From Cordilura impudica (Eukaryota; Arthropoda; Insecta; Diptera; Scathophagidae), in assembly GCA_963682025.1 (NCBI GenBank), contig OY821519.1:251362858-251426857 (forward strand): a stretch of 64,000 bases of DNA, in the 5' to 3' direction. How positions within the stretch are numbered: position 1 is the first letter of the stretch; every line of letters starts with the position of its first letter. Shown here piece by piece: positions 22,011 to 34,328 of the stretch. Under the pieces are notes generated by a model. The model saw only the letters and a program-made list of their open reading frames with translations. It did no database searches and was not told the DNA's origin. Position numbers and translations under genes: made by a program.

Positions 22011-25000
22011 TCTAATATATATAAAAATGAGTTGGCGTGTGTTTGTGACAGCATAACTAAAGAACGGAGTGACGGATTTGGCTGATTCGTTTTTAATTTT
22101 GTTCACTGTTGTCCCCGAATGGTTTGTAGACAAAAAAATTTCCATAATTTTACATATATTTTTTACATATATATTTGCAAACAAAATCGCAATATTGATC
22201 GCCTGCTCATACTACACGAGGTTATGATACGTTTTGTGCAAAAAAATCATTTTTTTCTAAGAATTTTTAAAATTCTCATTTTTAAAAAAATTTTTTTAAC
22301 ATCAACTCTTATCTGAATATGAGTGAAAAAAACAAAATTGTAAGTAAAACCATTTTCCAATTATTTTCAAATGAAAAATATCCATTAAAATTCAAAATAC
22401 TTATACACTCTCAATGTTTGTCATTCATTTGAAGTTTGTATATCCTACTGTGACAGCACCGTGCTAGCTACTGCACCAGCAGATGACTACTTTTATTAGA
22501 TATTTTTCAATACAAAAATATTTGCTTTTACAGTCAGAAGTTGTTTGACGTCCGAATAAATTAAAAAGTTTCGGTTATATTATAATAGTGATTTTGTTTT
22601 GAATTAACTTTAATAATAAGTGAGTGAGATGCCGCCAATCAGACGTAGGAACATTGGTCGCAGAAGCCGTACGGCTACAAGCTCAAGAAATTCTCGAGTT
22701 ATTGAAAGTCCTGAACATCGAGCAAATCGGATTGAGAGGAACAGCCAACGGATATTAGGATCCCGATTAATTCAGTCACATGAAGATCGAGCTATACGAA
22801 ATGAAGATAATCGATTGAGACAGAGACGTCGCATTGCATCTATTAATCGATCGGATGATAATCAAGAAAACAATATAGCTAGACGCGTGCAACGACAAGC
22901 TGGTGTACCGACAGATTATTTACGTACAGCCTTCCGCTATGATTCATCTACTGATTAGTCTACGGATAATAATGTTGTAATCGGCTCTATGAGCATTGTG
23001 TGTTCTCATTGCAAGGCTCTGAAATTTCCCAAAGAATCTCTCTGGATCAGCACCTCTTTCGAAGCATTTCCTAACCAATATACAAAAGTACAATTCTTGC
23101 TTTCAAATGACTTCGTTCGGCGCCACGAACTTTGTCCGAGACAATTTCATGCCGACATTTAAGGAATTCATTTGCCACATGTAAATAAATTTAATTTTTC
23201 ATCAGTTCACACCACCGTTGCAGATTCAAGGTCAAATTTACCATAGAGCTGGTTAGTTGTTGCCAAACGTTGATGCAGACTATCAATTTCTGCAAATATA
23301 TTTTATGGGGAACTCAAACGATGAAGTCGCTCAACGTTGCGCACACAATGCCTCTACTAAACGGGAAATAGTGCAACAGTTGCAAAGTATCCTTCATGAA
23401 CACAATGCATTAGTTGGGTTGTTCAAAACGGCTCTTGAACAAATGCCGTCAGACAACCACAAAATTGTTATACATGCCGATAGAAGGCCAGCAGGGGAAC
23501 ACGCCAGAAGATTCAATTCTCCAACTGTCGATGATGTTGCAATAGTTGTTGTAGGTGAACATTTGGCTTCACGTGATATTGTTCTCCATCGTCGTAACGA
23601 CCGATTACAGCGTGTGTCGGAAACGCATCGATCATATGATGCATTGCAGTATCCTGTACTCTTTTGGCAGGGTGATGATGGCTATCGCGAAATGCCAAAA
23701 TATTACACTTGGAATAAGTCTTCAAAAACTTTTCAACGTAGCAAATACGGCACTCCCACTGATGGTCATCCAAATGTGTTCTCCACAGATGCTTTGGGAC
23801 GCATTTACACAGTGCAGTGATGAATGCTTTTATCTCCGTTTTTTGTTGGTGAATGTTCGTGGACCTACATCATTTGAGAATTTGAGAATGGTCGATGGTC
23901 AATTGTGTGGCACATACCGCGAAGCTTGCCAACACTTGCGATTACTGGACAATGATACTCATTGGGATCATACACTGGCTGATGCAGTACTTTCGCATCG
24001 CATCCACATCAAATACGAACTTTATTTTCTATTATCATATCGACATGTTTTCCATCAAGTCCCATCGATTTATGGGTAAAATACTAGGATGATATGACGC
24101 AAGATATTCTTCATCGAATGCGTGCCATTACACAAAATCCTGATGCATAATGAAGCATTAATAATGATTGAAGACCTGTGTTTGATGATTGTTAACAAAG
24201 TTCTGATACAATTAGGTATGATTCCACCAAATCGTCCGATGCACGCTGTGTTAAATCAAGATTTACATAGAGAGAATCAATATAATCGCGAGGAATTGGC
24301 AGATAATGTTCAATCGGACATCGAGAAACTTAATTCCCAACAGAAATATATTCCTTGCTATTAGCAACTATAAGATCGCAAAATCACATTGCACTTGCCC
24401 TCGCATCCTCAGGTATTGCTGCAACTTTATTGGATGGCGGTCGAACTGCGCATTCGGCACTTAAACTGCCATTGAACATGCAGATTAATGACCAACCAAC
24501 ATGGAACATATCGAAGACATCCGGAATGGCAAAAGTCTTGCAACAATGCAAACTGATTGTGTGGGACGAGTGTACAATGGCACACAAAAAATCATTGCAA
24601 GCTTTGCAAATAACACTACAAGATCTGCGAGATAATCGAAATCTTTGTGGTGGTGCCCTGATACTGTTGGCAGGCGATTTTCGCCAAACATTACCGGTAA
24701 TTCCACGATTAACTGCAGCTGATCAACTTAATGCATCTCTAAAATCTTCCAATTTGTGGAGACATGTTAACTACAACGCTGAAACTCACAACAAATATGC
24801 GAATCCAACTGCAAAACGATCCCTCGCAGATGTTATTTCGGTGCAATTATTGGATATTGGAAATGGAAAAATTCCCATCAACGTTACGAGTGCTTTAATA
24901 AAGTTACCTAATGACTTCTGCCATTTCACTGAATCAAAAGAAGAGCTAATTCATTGTGTGTTTCCCAACATTTCGCAGCATTACAGGAATCACGATTGGC

Positions 25001-25873
25001 TAGGAGAACGAGCAATATTAGCCGCTAAAAACAAAGACGTCGATGAGATAAATGCAACGATTCAAATGGCCATTGAAGGACTAATAGTGTCTTACAAATC
25101 AATTGACACTATCATGAATCAGGAGGATGTTGTGAATTATCCAACAGAATTTTTAAATTCAATCGAGTTGTCGGGTTTGCCGCTACATGATCTAGAGTTG
25201 AAGGTTGGATCCGTAGTTATAATGATGCGTAATATCAGTCAGCCTCGACTGTACAATGGCACAAGACTTATTGTCAAAAAACTTATGACAAACGTCATTG
25301 AAGGAACAATTCTGAATACCAATAATTCCGAATGATTTGCCATTCGATTTCAAACGCCTTCAATTTCCAGTTAGACTTGCATTTGCAATGACCATTAAAA
25401 AGGCGCAGGGACAGTCTTTAAAAATTTGTGGTATCAATTTGGAGTATCCATGCTTTTCTCATGGCCAGCTCTATGTGGCATGTTCTCGAGTAGGCAAACC
25501 ATCGGCGTTATTTGTTTACGCTCCCGACAGACAAACAAAGAACGTTGTACATCTGAAAGCGTTGCAGTAATTTAAAATCTCAATTAAATTGACTTTATTA
25601 AAATTATCATTAAAAACTTAACAAAAATAATATTTAAAGCATTCTTTTAAATAAACATACTTTTGTAACACAATTATTTTCTCAATTTAAATATTTAAAT
25701 ACAGAACCATCTATCCTGAAAATTATAAATTTTTAATTTACCACCTTTGAAGACAGGACGAAATTTGCCGGGTCAGCTATTGTATATATTACAGCACTTG
25801 AATAAAATGAAAAAAAAATTCTGTCTCATTACAACTACAATTCAGGGGTAGCGAAGCGCACCGGGTCAACTAG
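22011..25873 (+). mobile_element. Helitron with coding remnants
   Basis: The 5' end is TCTAATATATATAAAAATGA and the 3' end is GCGCACCGGGTCAACTAG, giving the canonical TC...CTAG ends. Insertion lies between A and T. The antisense LINE reads straight across the joined flanks (ENYN then IIPD), which fixes both borders. A second, mutated Helitron-type terminus (gccgggtcagctat) sits 93 bp before the end. It contains a defective Rep-helicase gene. Confidence 0.85.
22620..25570 (+). pseudogene. Helitron Rep/helicase gene, internally deleted
   Basis: Pieces in order: an Arg-rich N terminus (22620-22958); CSHCKALKF...KES and a Cys-containing region (about 23000-23160) with a stop at 23159; the helitron-like N domain (23257-23700: QIYFMGNSNDEVAQRCAHN, then HKIVIHADRRPAGEHARRF, then IVLHRRNDRLQRVSETHRSY). 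Then GDDGYR jumps straight to EMPKYYTWN, so the whole HUH Rep nuclease core is missing. ECFYLRFLLVNVRGPTSFEN follows. A second deletion after KLNSQQ (about 24345) removes the Walker A motif of the Pif1-like helicase. The rest remains at 24355-25335 (Walker B IVWDECTMAH, motif III LLAGDFRQTLPVIPR) and, after a frameshift at 25336, 25337-25570 (AMTIKKAQGQSL, LYVACSRV). It is not functional. Confidence 0.9.
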
Positions 25874-26522
25874 TGATATTATAATTTTCTAGCACTGGTA
25901 GTAGACTTTTTAAAAATATTTTTCAAATATTTTAGAAAATGTTGCCAGTAGACTTGTTGGCCTGTATGATCTTAATAGCTTTTGTGGTTTATTTGGTTTT
26001 GGGATCATTATGATTTCAGCGCATTTCCATTGTGACGGGAAATGATTGAGCCTTAATATTGAATTCTATATTAGAGTTAAGAATATTATACTTTTTCTTG
26101 TAAGATTTTGCACCACAAATCCACGTATTGAGTTAAAGCTAGGGGAATTTTTCCTGTTTAACTGTTTAATTTAAAATCTAATTTCATTAGATGAACTGTG
26201 TCTTGCAGGAAAGTCCATTTGACACGATGATTCCAAAAAGTTGTGTATTTCTTTCTGATCAGCAATTGTGTTAAACTTAAATGGTTGAAATATATTTTCT
26301 AAATGTTTAGCAAACGCTTCTGATAAAGCTTTGTCTGTCCATCACCACAAACCCTCCGTGTATCTGAGGATTACATTGCGCTTAGTTGGTTGTTTAGTTT
26401 TGTTGCTTTCCATAAAAGATGCTCATCGGACTTGGAGTTGTTAATTTCATTGATGAATTGAGCTGATCGTAAAGTAAGTTTTTGAGGTCCTTACAAGCCT
26501 TGTTAAATAATTTAAATTTAAA
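25874..26522 (-). pseudogene. Jockey-clade LINE (antisense), RT N-terminal segment
   Basis: The minus strand reads HFPSQWKCAEIIMIPKPNKP, then SYRPTSLLATFSKIFEK, the fingers region of LINE reverse transcriptase. It is preceded by FAKHLENIFQPF and by ACKDLKNLLYDQLNSS. Stops and a frameshift are present. It is bounded by the Helitron on one side and by the sense-strand LINE at 26523 on the other. Confidence 0.8.
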
Positions 26523-26531
26523 TTAGTTTTT

Positions 26532-27656
26532 GTGAACTCCGACATTGATGTTATTTGTGTTTCGGAAACATGGCTAGTACCATCAACCCCTAATAGTCTT
26601 ATATGTCCTTCTGGTTACAAGATTTTTAGATCTGATAGAAGAAGTCATGGTGGTGGTGTTGCGATAATTGTGAAAAATAGTACTTCCTGCAAAATTTGCT
26701 ATAAGTCATCAAATAGTTCAATTGGGCAAGTAGTTGAGTTTATTTTCATTGAAGTTTTGTCATTTGGCAAAAAGTTATTAGTGGGTTGCGTTTATAGGCC
26801 AAATAAGAGAATACCTTTGATCGTTTTGTATTCTACGCTTGAGAATCTCGCCTCAGAGTATGATGATATAGTCATTACTGGTAATTTTAATTCAAACATC
26901 TTAATGGAGACGACCCTCCCTGATAATATGTTATCGCTTGGTCTTTTTCCAGTAAATATGAAAAATCCAACACACCATACATCTACATCAAGCACGCTGA
27001 TTGACCTTTTCTTTGTGTCTAACACCGCGAATATAATTCTATATGATCAGATATCAGCTCCATGTTTTTCTAAACATGACCTGATCTTTCTAACATATAA
27101 CTTTCAAGTTCAACAAGTTAATCAGTTTTTCAGTTATCGTGACTTTAAACACTTAGATTTTAATCATTTATATGAATATTCATCTCACATTGCTTGGAGT
27201 GACATCTATTTTATGTCTTCCGTTGATCAGCAATCATCATTTTTGGAGCACAATATTTAACACCTTTTTGATTTAACTGTACCACTGAAACACAAGAGAA
27301 TGATACGTAGACAAAAACCCTGGTTTTCAAATGCTGTTCGGAATGCTATACACCAAAGGGATTTTGCATATGCCAGGTGGAGGAGATTTAAAACATCTGA
27401 GCTTAAAATACAATATTCCATTGCCAGGAAAAATTTTAATAGACATATCAGATGTGCTAAAACTGAATATTATTCCAAACGGTTTAGCACTGCGATCAGT
27501 TCTCGACAGACTTGGAATACTATTCGCGAAATAGGAATTGGTAATGCGAACAACAACATTACTTACCAAGTAGATGCAAATATACTTAACAGAACGTTTA
27601 CCAACGCACCTGTAATTAAAACAATTTCCAGTTTTTATAATTTTTCCTCAAAATGA
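26532..27656 (+). pseudogene. LINE ORF2 5' part: apurinic endonuclease and linker
   Basis: Residues in 26532-27260 read DIDVICVSETWL (catalytic Glu), SHGGGVAIIV, LLVGCVYRPN, then ITGNFNSNI where active enzymes have GDFN (the Asp is changed), TLIDLFFVS and SKHDLIFLTY (an altered SDH-type end). The frame stops at 27261 and resumes at 27300-27656 with RRQKPWFSNAVRNAI and ARWRRFKTS, the usual linker to RT. One stop and the Asp change make it inactive. Confidence 0.85.
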
Positions 27657-28626
27657 CGTTATTTCAATGTGCTCTTTAATAAAATCAAATGCAATGGGCA
27701 GTGATAACTTACACCCAAAATTTATAAGATTACTTCTACTCCTGATTTTGCCGTATGTTACTCATCTGTTTAATACTATTATAATGTCTTGTATGTACCC
27801 GCTAAACTGGAAACATGCAAAAATTGTGTCCTTACCTAAGTCAAATAGAGAATTCAGACCTATAGCCATATTGTGTTTTCTATCGAAAGTCTTGGAAAAA
27901 CTGTTGTATAAACAAATGATTTCATATGTCAATACACATAATTTGCTTTGCAGAACGCAATCTGGTTTTCGTCAATGCCATAGCTGCGTTACGGCTCTTG
28001 TGGAAGTTAGTGAGAACATACGGCAAGTTTGGGAAAATGGAAATATAAACTTTTTAGTGCTTCTAGACCATTCTAAGGCCTTCGATACGGTAGACCATGA
28101 TATACTCCTTGGAAAACTGAAACACTTTTTTAGATTTACGGATACAGCAACCAAACTTATATCACCATATCTTTCGAACCGCACACAGTCAGTATTTGTA
28201 AACGGTGTATGGTCAGATAGATTATACCTTACTAGGGGAGTGCCTCAGGGCTCTATTTTAGGTCTAATTTTATTTTCCTTGTTCGCAGATGATTTGCCAA
28301 AATAACTCTTCAATTGTAAGATACAATTATACGCAGCTAACGTGCAACTCACTTTAAGTAGCCCAGTTCAGAATATTGCTTCAATCATAACCCTTCTAAA
28401 TGACGACTTAAACAGAATCTACCTTTGGGCTAATGCTAACGGACACCATTTCTGAAGACATTGCTTTAAATGGCCAGAAAATTGAAATTGTTAAGACGGC
28501 GAAAAATTTAGGGATAACTTTCAATAGCAATTTGACATGGACTGATCATATAAATTCACTGGTTGGTCAAACTTATGCAAAACTACGAGCTGTCTGGTCC
28601 ACACAGTATTTCACCCCTTTAAGAAT
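27614..28626 (+). pseudogene. LINE reverse transcriptase segment, duplicate 1
   Basis: The frame at 27667-28305 holds the RT N-terminal half: SNAMGSDNLHPKFIRL, LNWKHAKIVSLPKS, RPIAILCFLSKVLEKLL, QSGFRQCHSC, VLLDHSKAFDTVDHD (catalytic Asp present) and RGVPQGSILGLILFSLF. After a stop at 28303 the next codons read LYAANVQL, where active enzymes have YADD, so both catalytic Asp residues are gone. The frame at 28433-28626 continues with KNLGITFNSNLTWTDHI. This block is repeated directly from 28627. Confidence 0.9.
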
Positions 28627-29639
28627 AATTAAAACAATTTCCAGTTTTTATAATTTTTCCTCAAAATGACGTTATTTCAATGTGCTCTTTAATAAAATCA
28701 AATGCAATGGGCAGTGATAACTTACACCCAAAATTTATAAGATTACTTCTACTCCTGATTTTGCCGTATGTTACTCATCTGTTTAATACTATTATAATGT
28801 CTTGTATGTACCCGCTAAACTGGAAACATGCAAAAATTGTGTCCTTACCTAAATCAAATAGAGAATTCAGACCTATAGCCATATTGTGTTTTCTATCGAA
28901 AGTCTTGGAAAAACTGTTGTATAAACAAATGATTTCATATGTCAATACACATAATTTGCTTTGCAGAACGCAATCTGGTTTTCGTCAATGCCATAGCTGC
29001 GTTACGGCTCTTGTGGAAGTTAGTGAGAACATACGGCAAGTTTGGGAAAATGGAAATATAAACTTTTTAGTGCTTCTAGACCATTCTAAGGCCTTCGATA
29101 CGGTAGACCATGATATACTCCTTGGAAAACTGAAACACTTTTTTAGATTTACGGATACAGCAACCAAACTTATATCATCATATCTTTCGAACCGCACACA
29201 GTCAGTATTTGTAAACGGTGTATGGTCAGATAGATTATACCTTACTAGGGGAGTGCCTCAGGGCTCTATTTTAGGTCTAATTTTATTTTCCTTGTTCGCA
29301 GATGATTTGCCAAAATAACTCTTCAATTGTAAGATACAATTATACGCAGCTAACGTGCAACTCACTTTAAGTAGCCCAGTTCAGAATATTGCTTCAATCA
29401 TAACCCTTCTAAATGACGACTTAAACAGAATCTACCTTTGGGCTAATGCTAACGGACACCATTTCTGAAGACATTGCTTTAAATGGCCAGAAAATTGAAA
29501 TTGTTAAGACGGCGAAAAATTTAGGGATAACTTTCAATAGCAATTTGACATGGACTGATCATATAAATTCACTGGTTGGTCAAACTTATGCAAAACTACG
29601 AGCTGTCTGGTCCACACAGTATTTCACCCCTTTAAGAAT
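28627..29639 (+). pseudogene. LINE reverse transcriptase segment, duplicate 2
   Basis: A direct tandem repeat of 27614-28626 with a 1,013-bp period. By eye I find only two differences: G at 27840 against A at 28853 (silent) and C at 28165 against T at 29178 (Pro to Ser). The YAAN defect is in both copies, so it predates the duplication. Reading continues past 29639 into the unique RALLAKTYLIPSLLYGCE region, whereas duplicate 1 jumps back to its own start. Confidence 0.9.
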
Positions 29640-30032
29640 AAGGGCCTTACTTGCCAAGACGTATCTGATTCCTTCCCTGTTGTATGGGTGTGAGCTATTT
29701 GGAAGCTGTGATGCAGTAATAGGAAACTAAATGTCTTGTATAATAATGTTATAAGATATGTGTATGGATTGAGAAGATTTGATCATGTTTCCTCTGTTTC
29801 CAGTAATCTTTACGGGGTCTCTCTTGGTAATCTGTTGAAATTTCGCACTCTTACATTTTCGCGTAAAATAATAAACAGACAAACACCCAAATATATATTT
29901 GACAAAATCCGTTTTTTCCAATCGCCAAGAAACCGAAATATTGTAATTCCAAGGCATCAATGCCTAGTATCTGAATGGCAGTTTTATGTACATGCCGCTC
30001 GTCTTTGGAACAATCTTCCACTAAGTCAACAA
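29640..30032 (+). pseudogene. LINE ORF2 C-terminal region
   Basis: It reads LAKTYLIPSLLYGCELFGS, then after a frameshift near 29725 YNNVIRYVYGLRRFDHVSSV, then NRQTPKYIFDKI and HAARLWNNLPLSQQ. This is the common C-terminal end of Jockey/CR1-type LINEs. It is cut by the family A insertion at 30033. The last 17 codons (NSNAKSFKTFLFYFFK, stop at 30918) resume after that insertion at 30870. Confidence 0.8.
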
Positions 30033-30870
30033 CAAACAAGTAAGAAAATTATAGTCGGTCTGGACCGACTATACGATACCCTATACCATGCGTTTAGAGA
30101 CCCTATCTCTCAGCCCAACTAACTGGATATAGAAAAAAAGCATAAACCAAATTTGAGTGGGATTTTTATTAATTTTTTCGGCTGCAGATATGAAAAAGTC
30201 CATATCGGATGCTATCTCTATATGGGGACTAGGCCCAAAAATGAACCGATCCTGACCATGTTTGGTGAAGTCTCTTGTATTTTGCAAAAATATATACAAA
30301 CAAAATTTGAGAAGAATCAGTGCAATATTTTTCTTTTTTGATAGATTTAGGTGAAGATCGGGATGCAGCTCTATATTGGGCCTATGACTAAGAGTTGTCC
30401 AATAGGGATCATTTTTGGACTACTGATTAACGGGTGTAATATATGCATACAAACCCAATTTGACTAAGATTTGTATGATAATTTGGATCTTATGGCAATA
30501 TATGTCGATTTCATAGGGGTCATTTGTATGGGGGCTAGGTCTAAACATGGACCGATTCTCACCAGTTTCAACAGCTTTCATCCCATGGCCGATAAAAGGT
30601 CAAATACCAAATTTCATCAAAATATATTCATATTTGCGACCTGCAGTTTGATTACAAACTTTACATGGACACACAGACGGACGGAAGGACGGACGGACGG
30701 ACGGACGGACGGACGGACGGACGGACGGACGGACATCGTTAAATCGAATCAGATAGTGATTCTGATTCGATCGGTATAATTAAAGATGGGTGTAGGTCAA
30801 TTATTTTTGGTTGTTACAAACAGCAGCACAAAGTCATTATACCCAAACCACATAGTGGTATAGGGTATAA
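30033..30870 (-). mobile_element. Family A copy inserted in the sense LINE
   Basis: Antisense full copy. The palindrome is imperfect (GGTCtGGACC), and the (GGAC)n tract is the longest in the window, at about 13 units. The LINE frame resumes on the far side with AKSFKTFLFYFF, so the insertion split a coding region. Confidence 0.85.
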
Positions 30871-31025
30871 ACAGCAATGCTAAAAGTTTCAAAACTTTTT
30901 TATTTTACTTTTTTAAATAGTTTATTTTTTTTTTTATCAATATTATTATATTATACTAAAAATGTTATGTTAATAATTAATTATATTGTAAAATGTTTTC
31001 TTTGTAACGCAATACGTTCCTGTAT

Positions 31026-32130
31026 TTTAAATATAAGACTCTATCTTGTTGTCCATATAGGGTTCTAGTTTGCTGCCACCTATTTCTCAGTCTTCTTTTC
31101 TCTCTGATAAGTTCTCTAATTTCCGTCGATATTTTTAATTGGTTGGTTTTATTATTGGGTGATCAGTGTTAACATATACCCTGCTTCATGTATAAGTTAA
31201 GCAACATTTTCGTGGTGTGTGCTCGGGACTCAATTCGTTGCAGTTTTGTATTTCTAAGTAGTGAATCGATATTCCAAAATAGACAGCGAATTCCAATATG
31301 TCAGGCAGTTGGCTAATACGTTGGCAAGACAGTTGATAATGTTTTATAGTAATTTTTTCTTACACACTTGTGGAGCTCGTTTCCTTTTGGATTCGGTAGC
31401 CTAGATGCCTACCACGGATGTTTAGCGTTGTAATCACCACCCACAATAAATTTATGACCTAAAGATTTAAAAAATTATTCGTAGCGCATAAGTTCATATA
31501 TGTGGCTCTGGGAAAAATATATAGAAGAAGAAACATATTGGACTTTATTTTAATATTTGTAGCTTGTAAATATGGTTCTTGGACTGGAGATAATATTTCC
31601 TATTTTAAAGAATTTTTACTTAATTGTCCAAATGATTAGTGCTTATCGCGTCATATCCAATAATGTAAAAAATAGGATTTACTAGCAAATCTTGTTATTT
31701 GTTATTCACAATGTTTTGAAATGCATATAAGATTTATGTGGCATAGGAAGTGAGTCCAATAAGAAAATCTCATATATCATTAGCAGACTTTTGTTTTCAT
31801 TTCTTCTTTGAATATTAATACGAATTTGGGATTTTTGTTTCTTTCAAAGATTACTGCTTACGAGGGGAGATTAAAAAAAAAAAATGCACTATTTAACTCC
31901 AGTAGTTTAGAGAATGGTCTCAATGGTTTCTCAAGGCCAAAACATCTTTGTAAACAAACAAATTTTTTTTTTAAATGTACAAGAATCTTTAAATCTAAAA
32001 GCTAGCAGCAGCGATTATGACTTTTCTAGGAGCCTATTAAACGTAAAGCACTTATACAAATCCGCGGTGTATTTAATATATTTTAAAAAGACCAATTGTA
32101 AAGAACCTTTTAGTACCTCTAAATTTTAAA
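31026..32130 (-). pseudogene. Jockey-clade LINE (antisense), endonuclease part
   Basis: Across frameshifts the minus strand reads GDYNAKHP (31440-31400), LPNPKGNEL, then the linker RELIREKRRLRNRWQQTR near 31080. These are endonuclease and linker blocks of Jockey-type ORF2. Beyond 31500 the frame is too decayed to divide, although GYDAIST-like pieces around 31640 suggest the earlier endonuclease region and 31800-32130 may hold the end of ORF1. It belongs to the same LINE as 20332-26522. Confidence 0.65.
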
Positions 32131-33556
32131 ATTTTTTGTCCGTTTCTGTTAAGCATTCACCTGCGCGGATGTCATATTTTATATATATTTTTTTTGGTAC
32201 AACTATATTTCCGTTTGTTAGCCAAAATAAACAATAAAAAAAACATTTTTTTTAGGCAACCACTGAATTGTTTTGGTGTTTAAAGGATGCCTGCATATAA
32301 AACCTCTATTTATGTTTTACCAACAAAAAAAAAAAAAATTGGTTTGTTATTGTTGCTGTAAATAGTATTCATTATTTTTATTCCAACAATTTGTTTACTA
32401 TGCGGTTGTCCACCATTGTGTTTAAAGGGCAAGTGAAATAATAATCAACAACAACAACAGCAACATTCCAATATACGGAATTGTTTAATGGCGTTTATGG
32501 TCACATAAATGAACGGAAAATTCATATTTTTGCACAAAGCATTCTATTCTAAACCTAAAATATGTATAAGGTGGAATTGCGACAATTGTTGTAATAGATT
32601 TTGCAATGTTTTTTTTCCCCTTTTTTCTACTGGATGTTGTTATTGTTACTTAGAAAAACACATCTAATAAGCAGAGGCATAGGTTAGTATTTCATTTGTG
32701 TGTGTTTTTGTGTTTTTTGTGCCTTTGTGTGCGTATTAAATATGAAAAATAAAATTGAAAAACGGAAATTCCTTATTGTTGGAAAATTCATAATTACTGA
32801 AAAATTTGTAACAGGAAATATTATCCCCTTTTAATTGGGTTAAAAAGTCATGCAAAATTTATCAACCAAAAATAGATCCGGTAATAAAAATGTACGTTTG
32901 TTGTGTTTTTTTTTTTGTTAAAGCGAAAAGTTTCAATTAAGGCCAACAATTTTTGTGGTAAAAACATTAAAATCTTCTAGGAGTTTATTTAAATTTTGGT
33001 AGTAATTAAACAAAGAGCTAAGTGTTGGTTAATGTATACAAGAGTTAATCTCTTGTAGAGAATTTTATATTAGAGTAATAATGGAATTGTTGGAGTGATG
33101 TTAGAGTTTTTGATATTAAATTTTCTAGAAAATCTAGAACTCAAAGAAAGCAAGGAGAATTTAAAATATATAGAGATTTGTAAATAAAATTCATGTAAAT
33201 TGAGGACAAATAGCATGGAGACTATAAATATTTGATATTGAATTTCATTTTCTATTTTAGAATTTTTGAATTAGTAGGCTTATTATATGAAATGAAACAT
33301 ATAAAAAGCTTTCAAAATTTTGAATTTTTCAAAAAATTTTTTATCGATTTGTTACTTTTCGCTTAAAAGCATGAGCCCATTAGTTTGTTGACGAATTTAG
33401 CAATAGAAAAATAGTTTCAATGCATAAAAATCGATAGAATTATCGATATCGAAAATCGCATATAAATTTTTCAAATATCTAAAATTTTAGACGAGATTAT
33501 ATCAAATTCTACCAATAGAGATTGAAGATTGAAGCGACTATAATGAAATTATATTT
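32131..33556. other. AT-rich intergenic stretch
   Basis: No gene or recognisable element. A short CAACAACAACAACAGCAAC run occurs at 32443. Otherwise it is low-complexity AT. Confidence 0.5.
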
Positions 33557-34328
33557 TTATACCCTATACCACTATGTGGTTTGGGTATAATGACTTTGTG
33601 CTGCTGTTTGTAACAACCAAAAATATTTGACTTAGACCCATCTTTAATTATACCGATCGAATCAGAATCACTTTCTGAGTTGATTTAACAATGTCCGTCC
33701 GTCCGTCCGTCCGTCCGTCCGTCTGTGTGTCCATGTAAAGCTTGTAATCAAACTGCAGGTCGCAAATATGAATATATTTTGATAAAATTTGGTATATGAG
33801 CTTCTACCGGCCATGGGATGAACGCTGTTGAAATTGGTGAGAATCGGTCCATGTTCAGACCTAGCCCCCATACAAATTACCCATATGAAATCGACATAAA
33901 TTTCCATAAGATCCAAATTGTCATATAGATCTTACTCAAATTGGGTTTGTATGCATTCATTACATCCACTAATGAGTAGTCCAAAAATGATCCCTTTGAC
34001 CCCATATAGAGGTGCTTCCCGATCTTCACTTAAATCTATTAAAAAACAAAAATATTGCACTGATTCTTCTCAAATTTTGTTTGTATATATTTTTGCAAAA
34101 TACAAGAGACTTTACCAAACATGATCAGGATCGGCCCATTTTTGGACCTAGTCCCTTTATAGATATAGCATCCGATATGAACTTTTTCATATCTGCAGCC
34201 AAAAAAATTAATAAAAATCCCACTCAAATTTGGTTTTTGCTTATTTTCAATGTCCAGTTAGTTGGGCCTGGGCATGGTATAGGGTATCGTATAGTCGGTC
34301 TAGACCGACTATAATTTTCTTACTTGTT
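33557..34328 (+). mobile_element. Family A, near-full copy
   Basis: 5' foldback, (TCCG)n tract, palindrome and TTTTCTTACTTGTT end are all present. It lacks about 25 bp just before the palindrome (gggcctgggcatgg), removing the aagagatagggtttc block seen in other copies. Confidence 0.8.

Larger units (their letters stand above)
26523..31025 (+). mobile_element. Sense-strand LINE, 5'-truncated, with internal tandem duplication
   Basis: It contains the endonuclease, linker, RT (twice), thumb and C-terminal end of a non-LTR retrotransposon. It has no ORF1, so it is probably 5'-truncated on insertion. It splits the antisense LINE between RNVLRYK-type sequence at 31030 and KLFNKACKD at 26500. A candidate target repeat TTTAAAT occurs at 26517-26523 and 31026-31032, but the region is A/T-rich. 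The clade is Jockey/CR1-like by motif style, not proven. Confidence 0.75.

Noticed and set aside
22011..25873. Helitron as the mobiliser of the DINE-like families
   Set aside because: Its TC...CTAG ends differ from the DINE-like ends, and its nuclease core is deleted, so it is unlikely to act on them.
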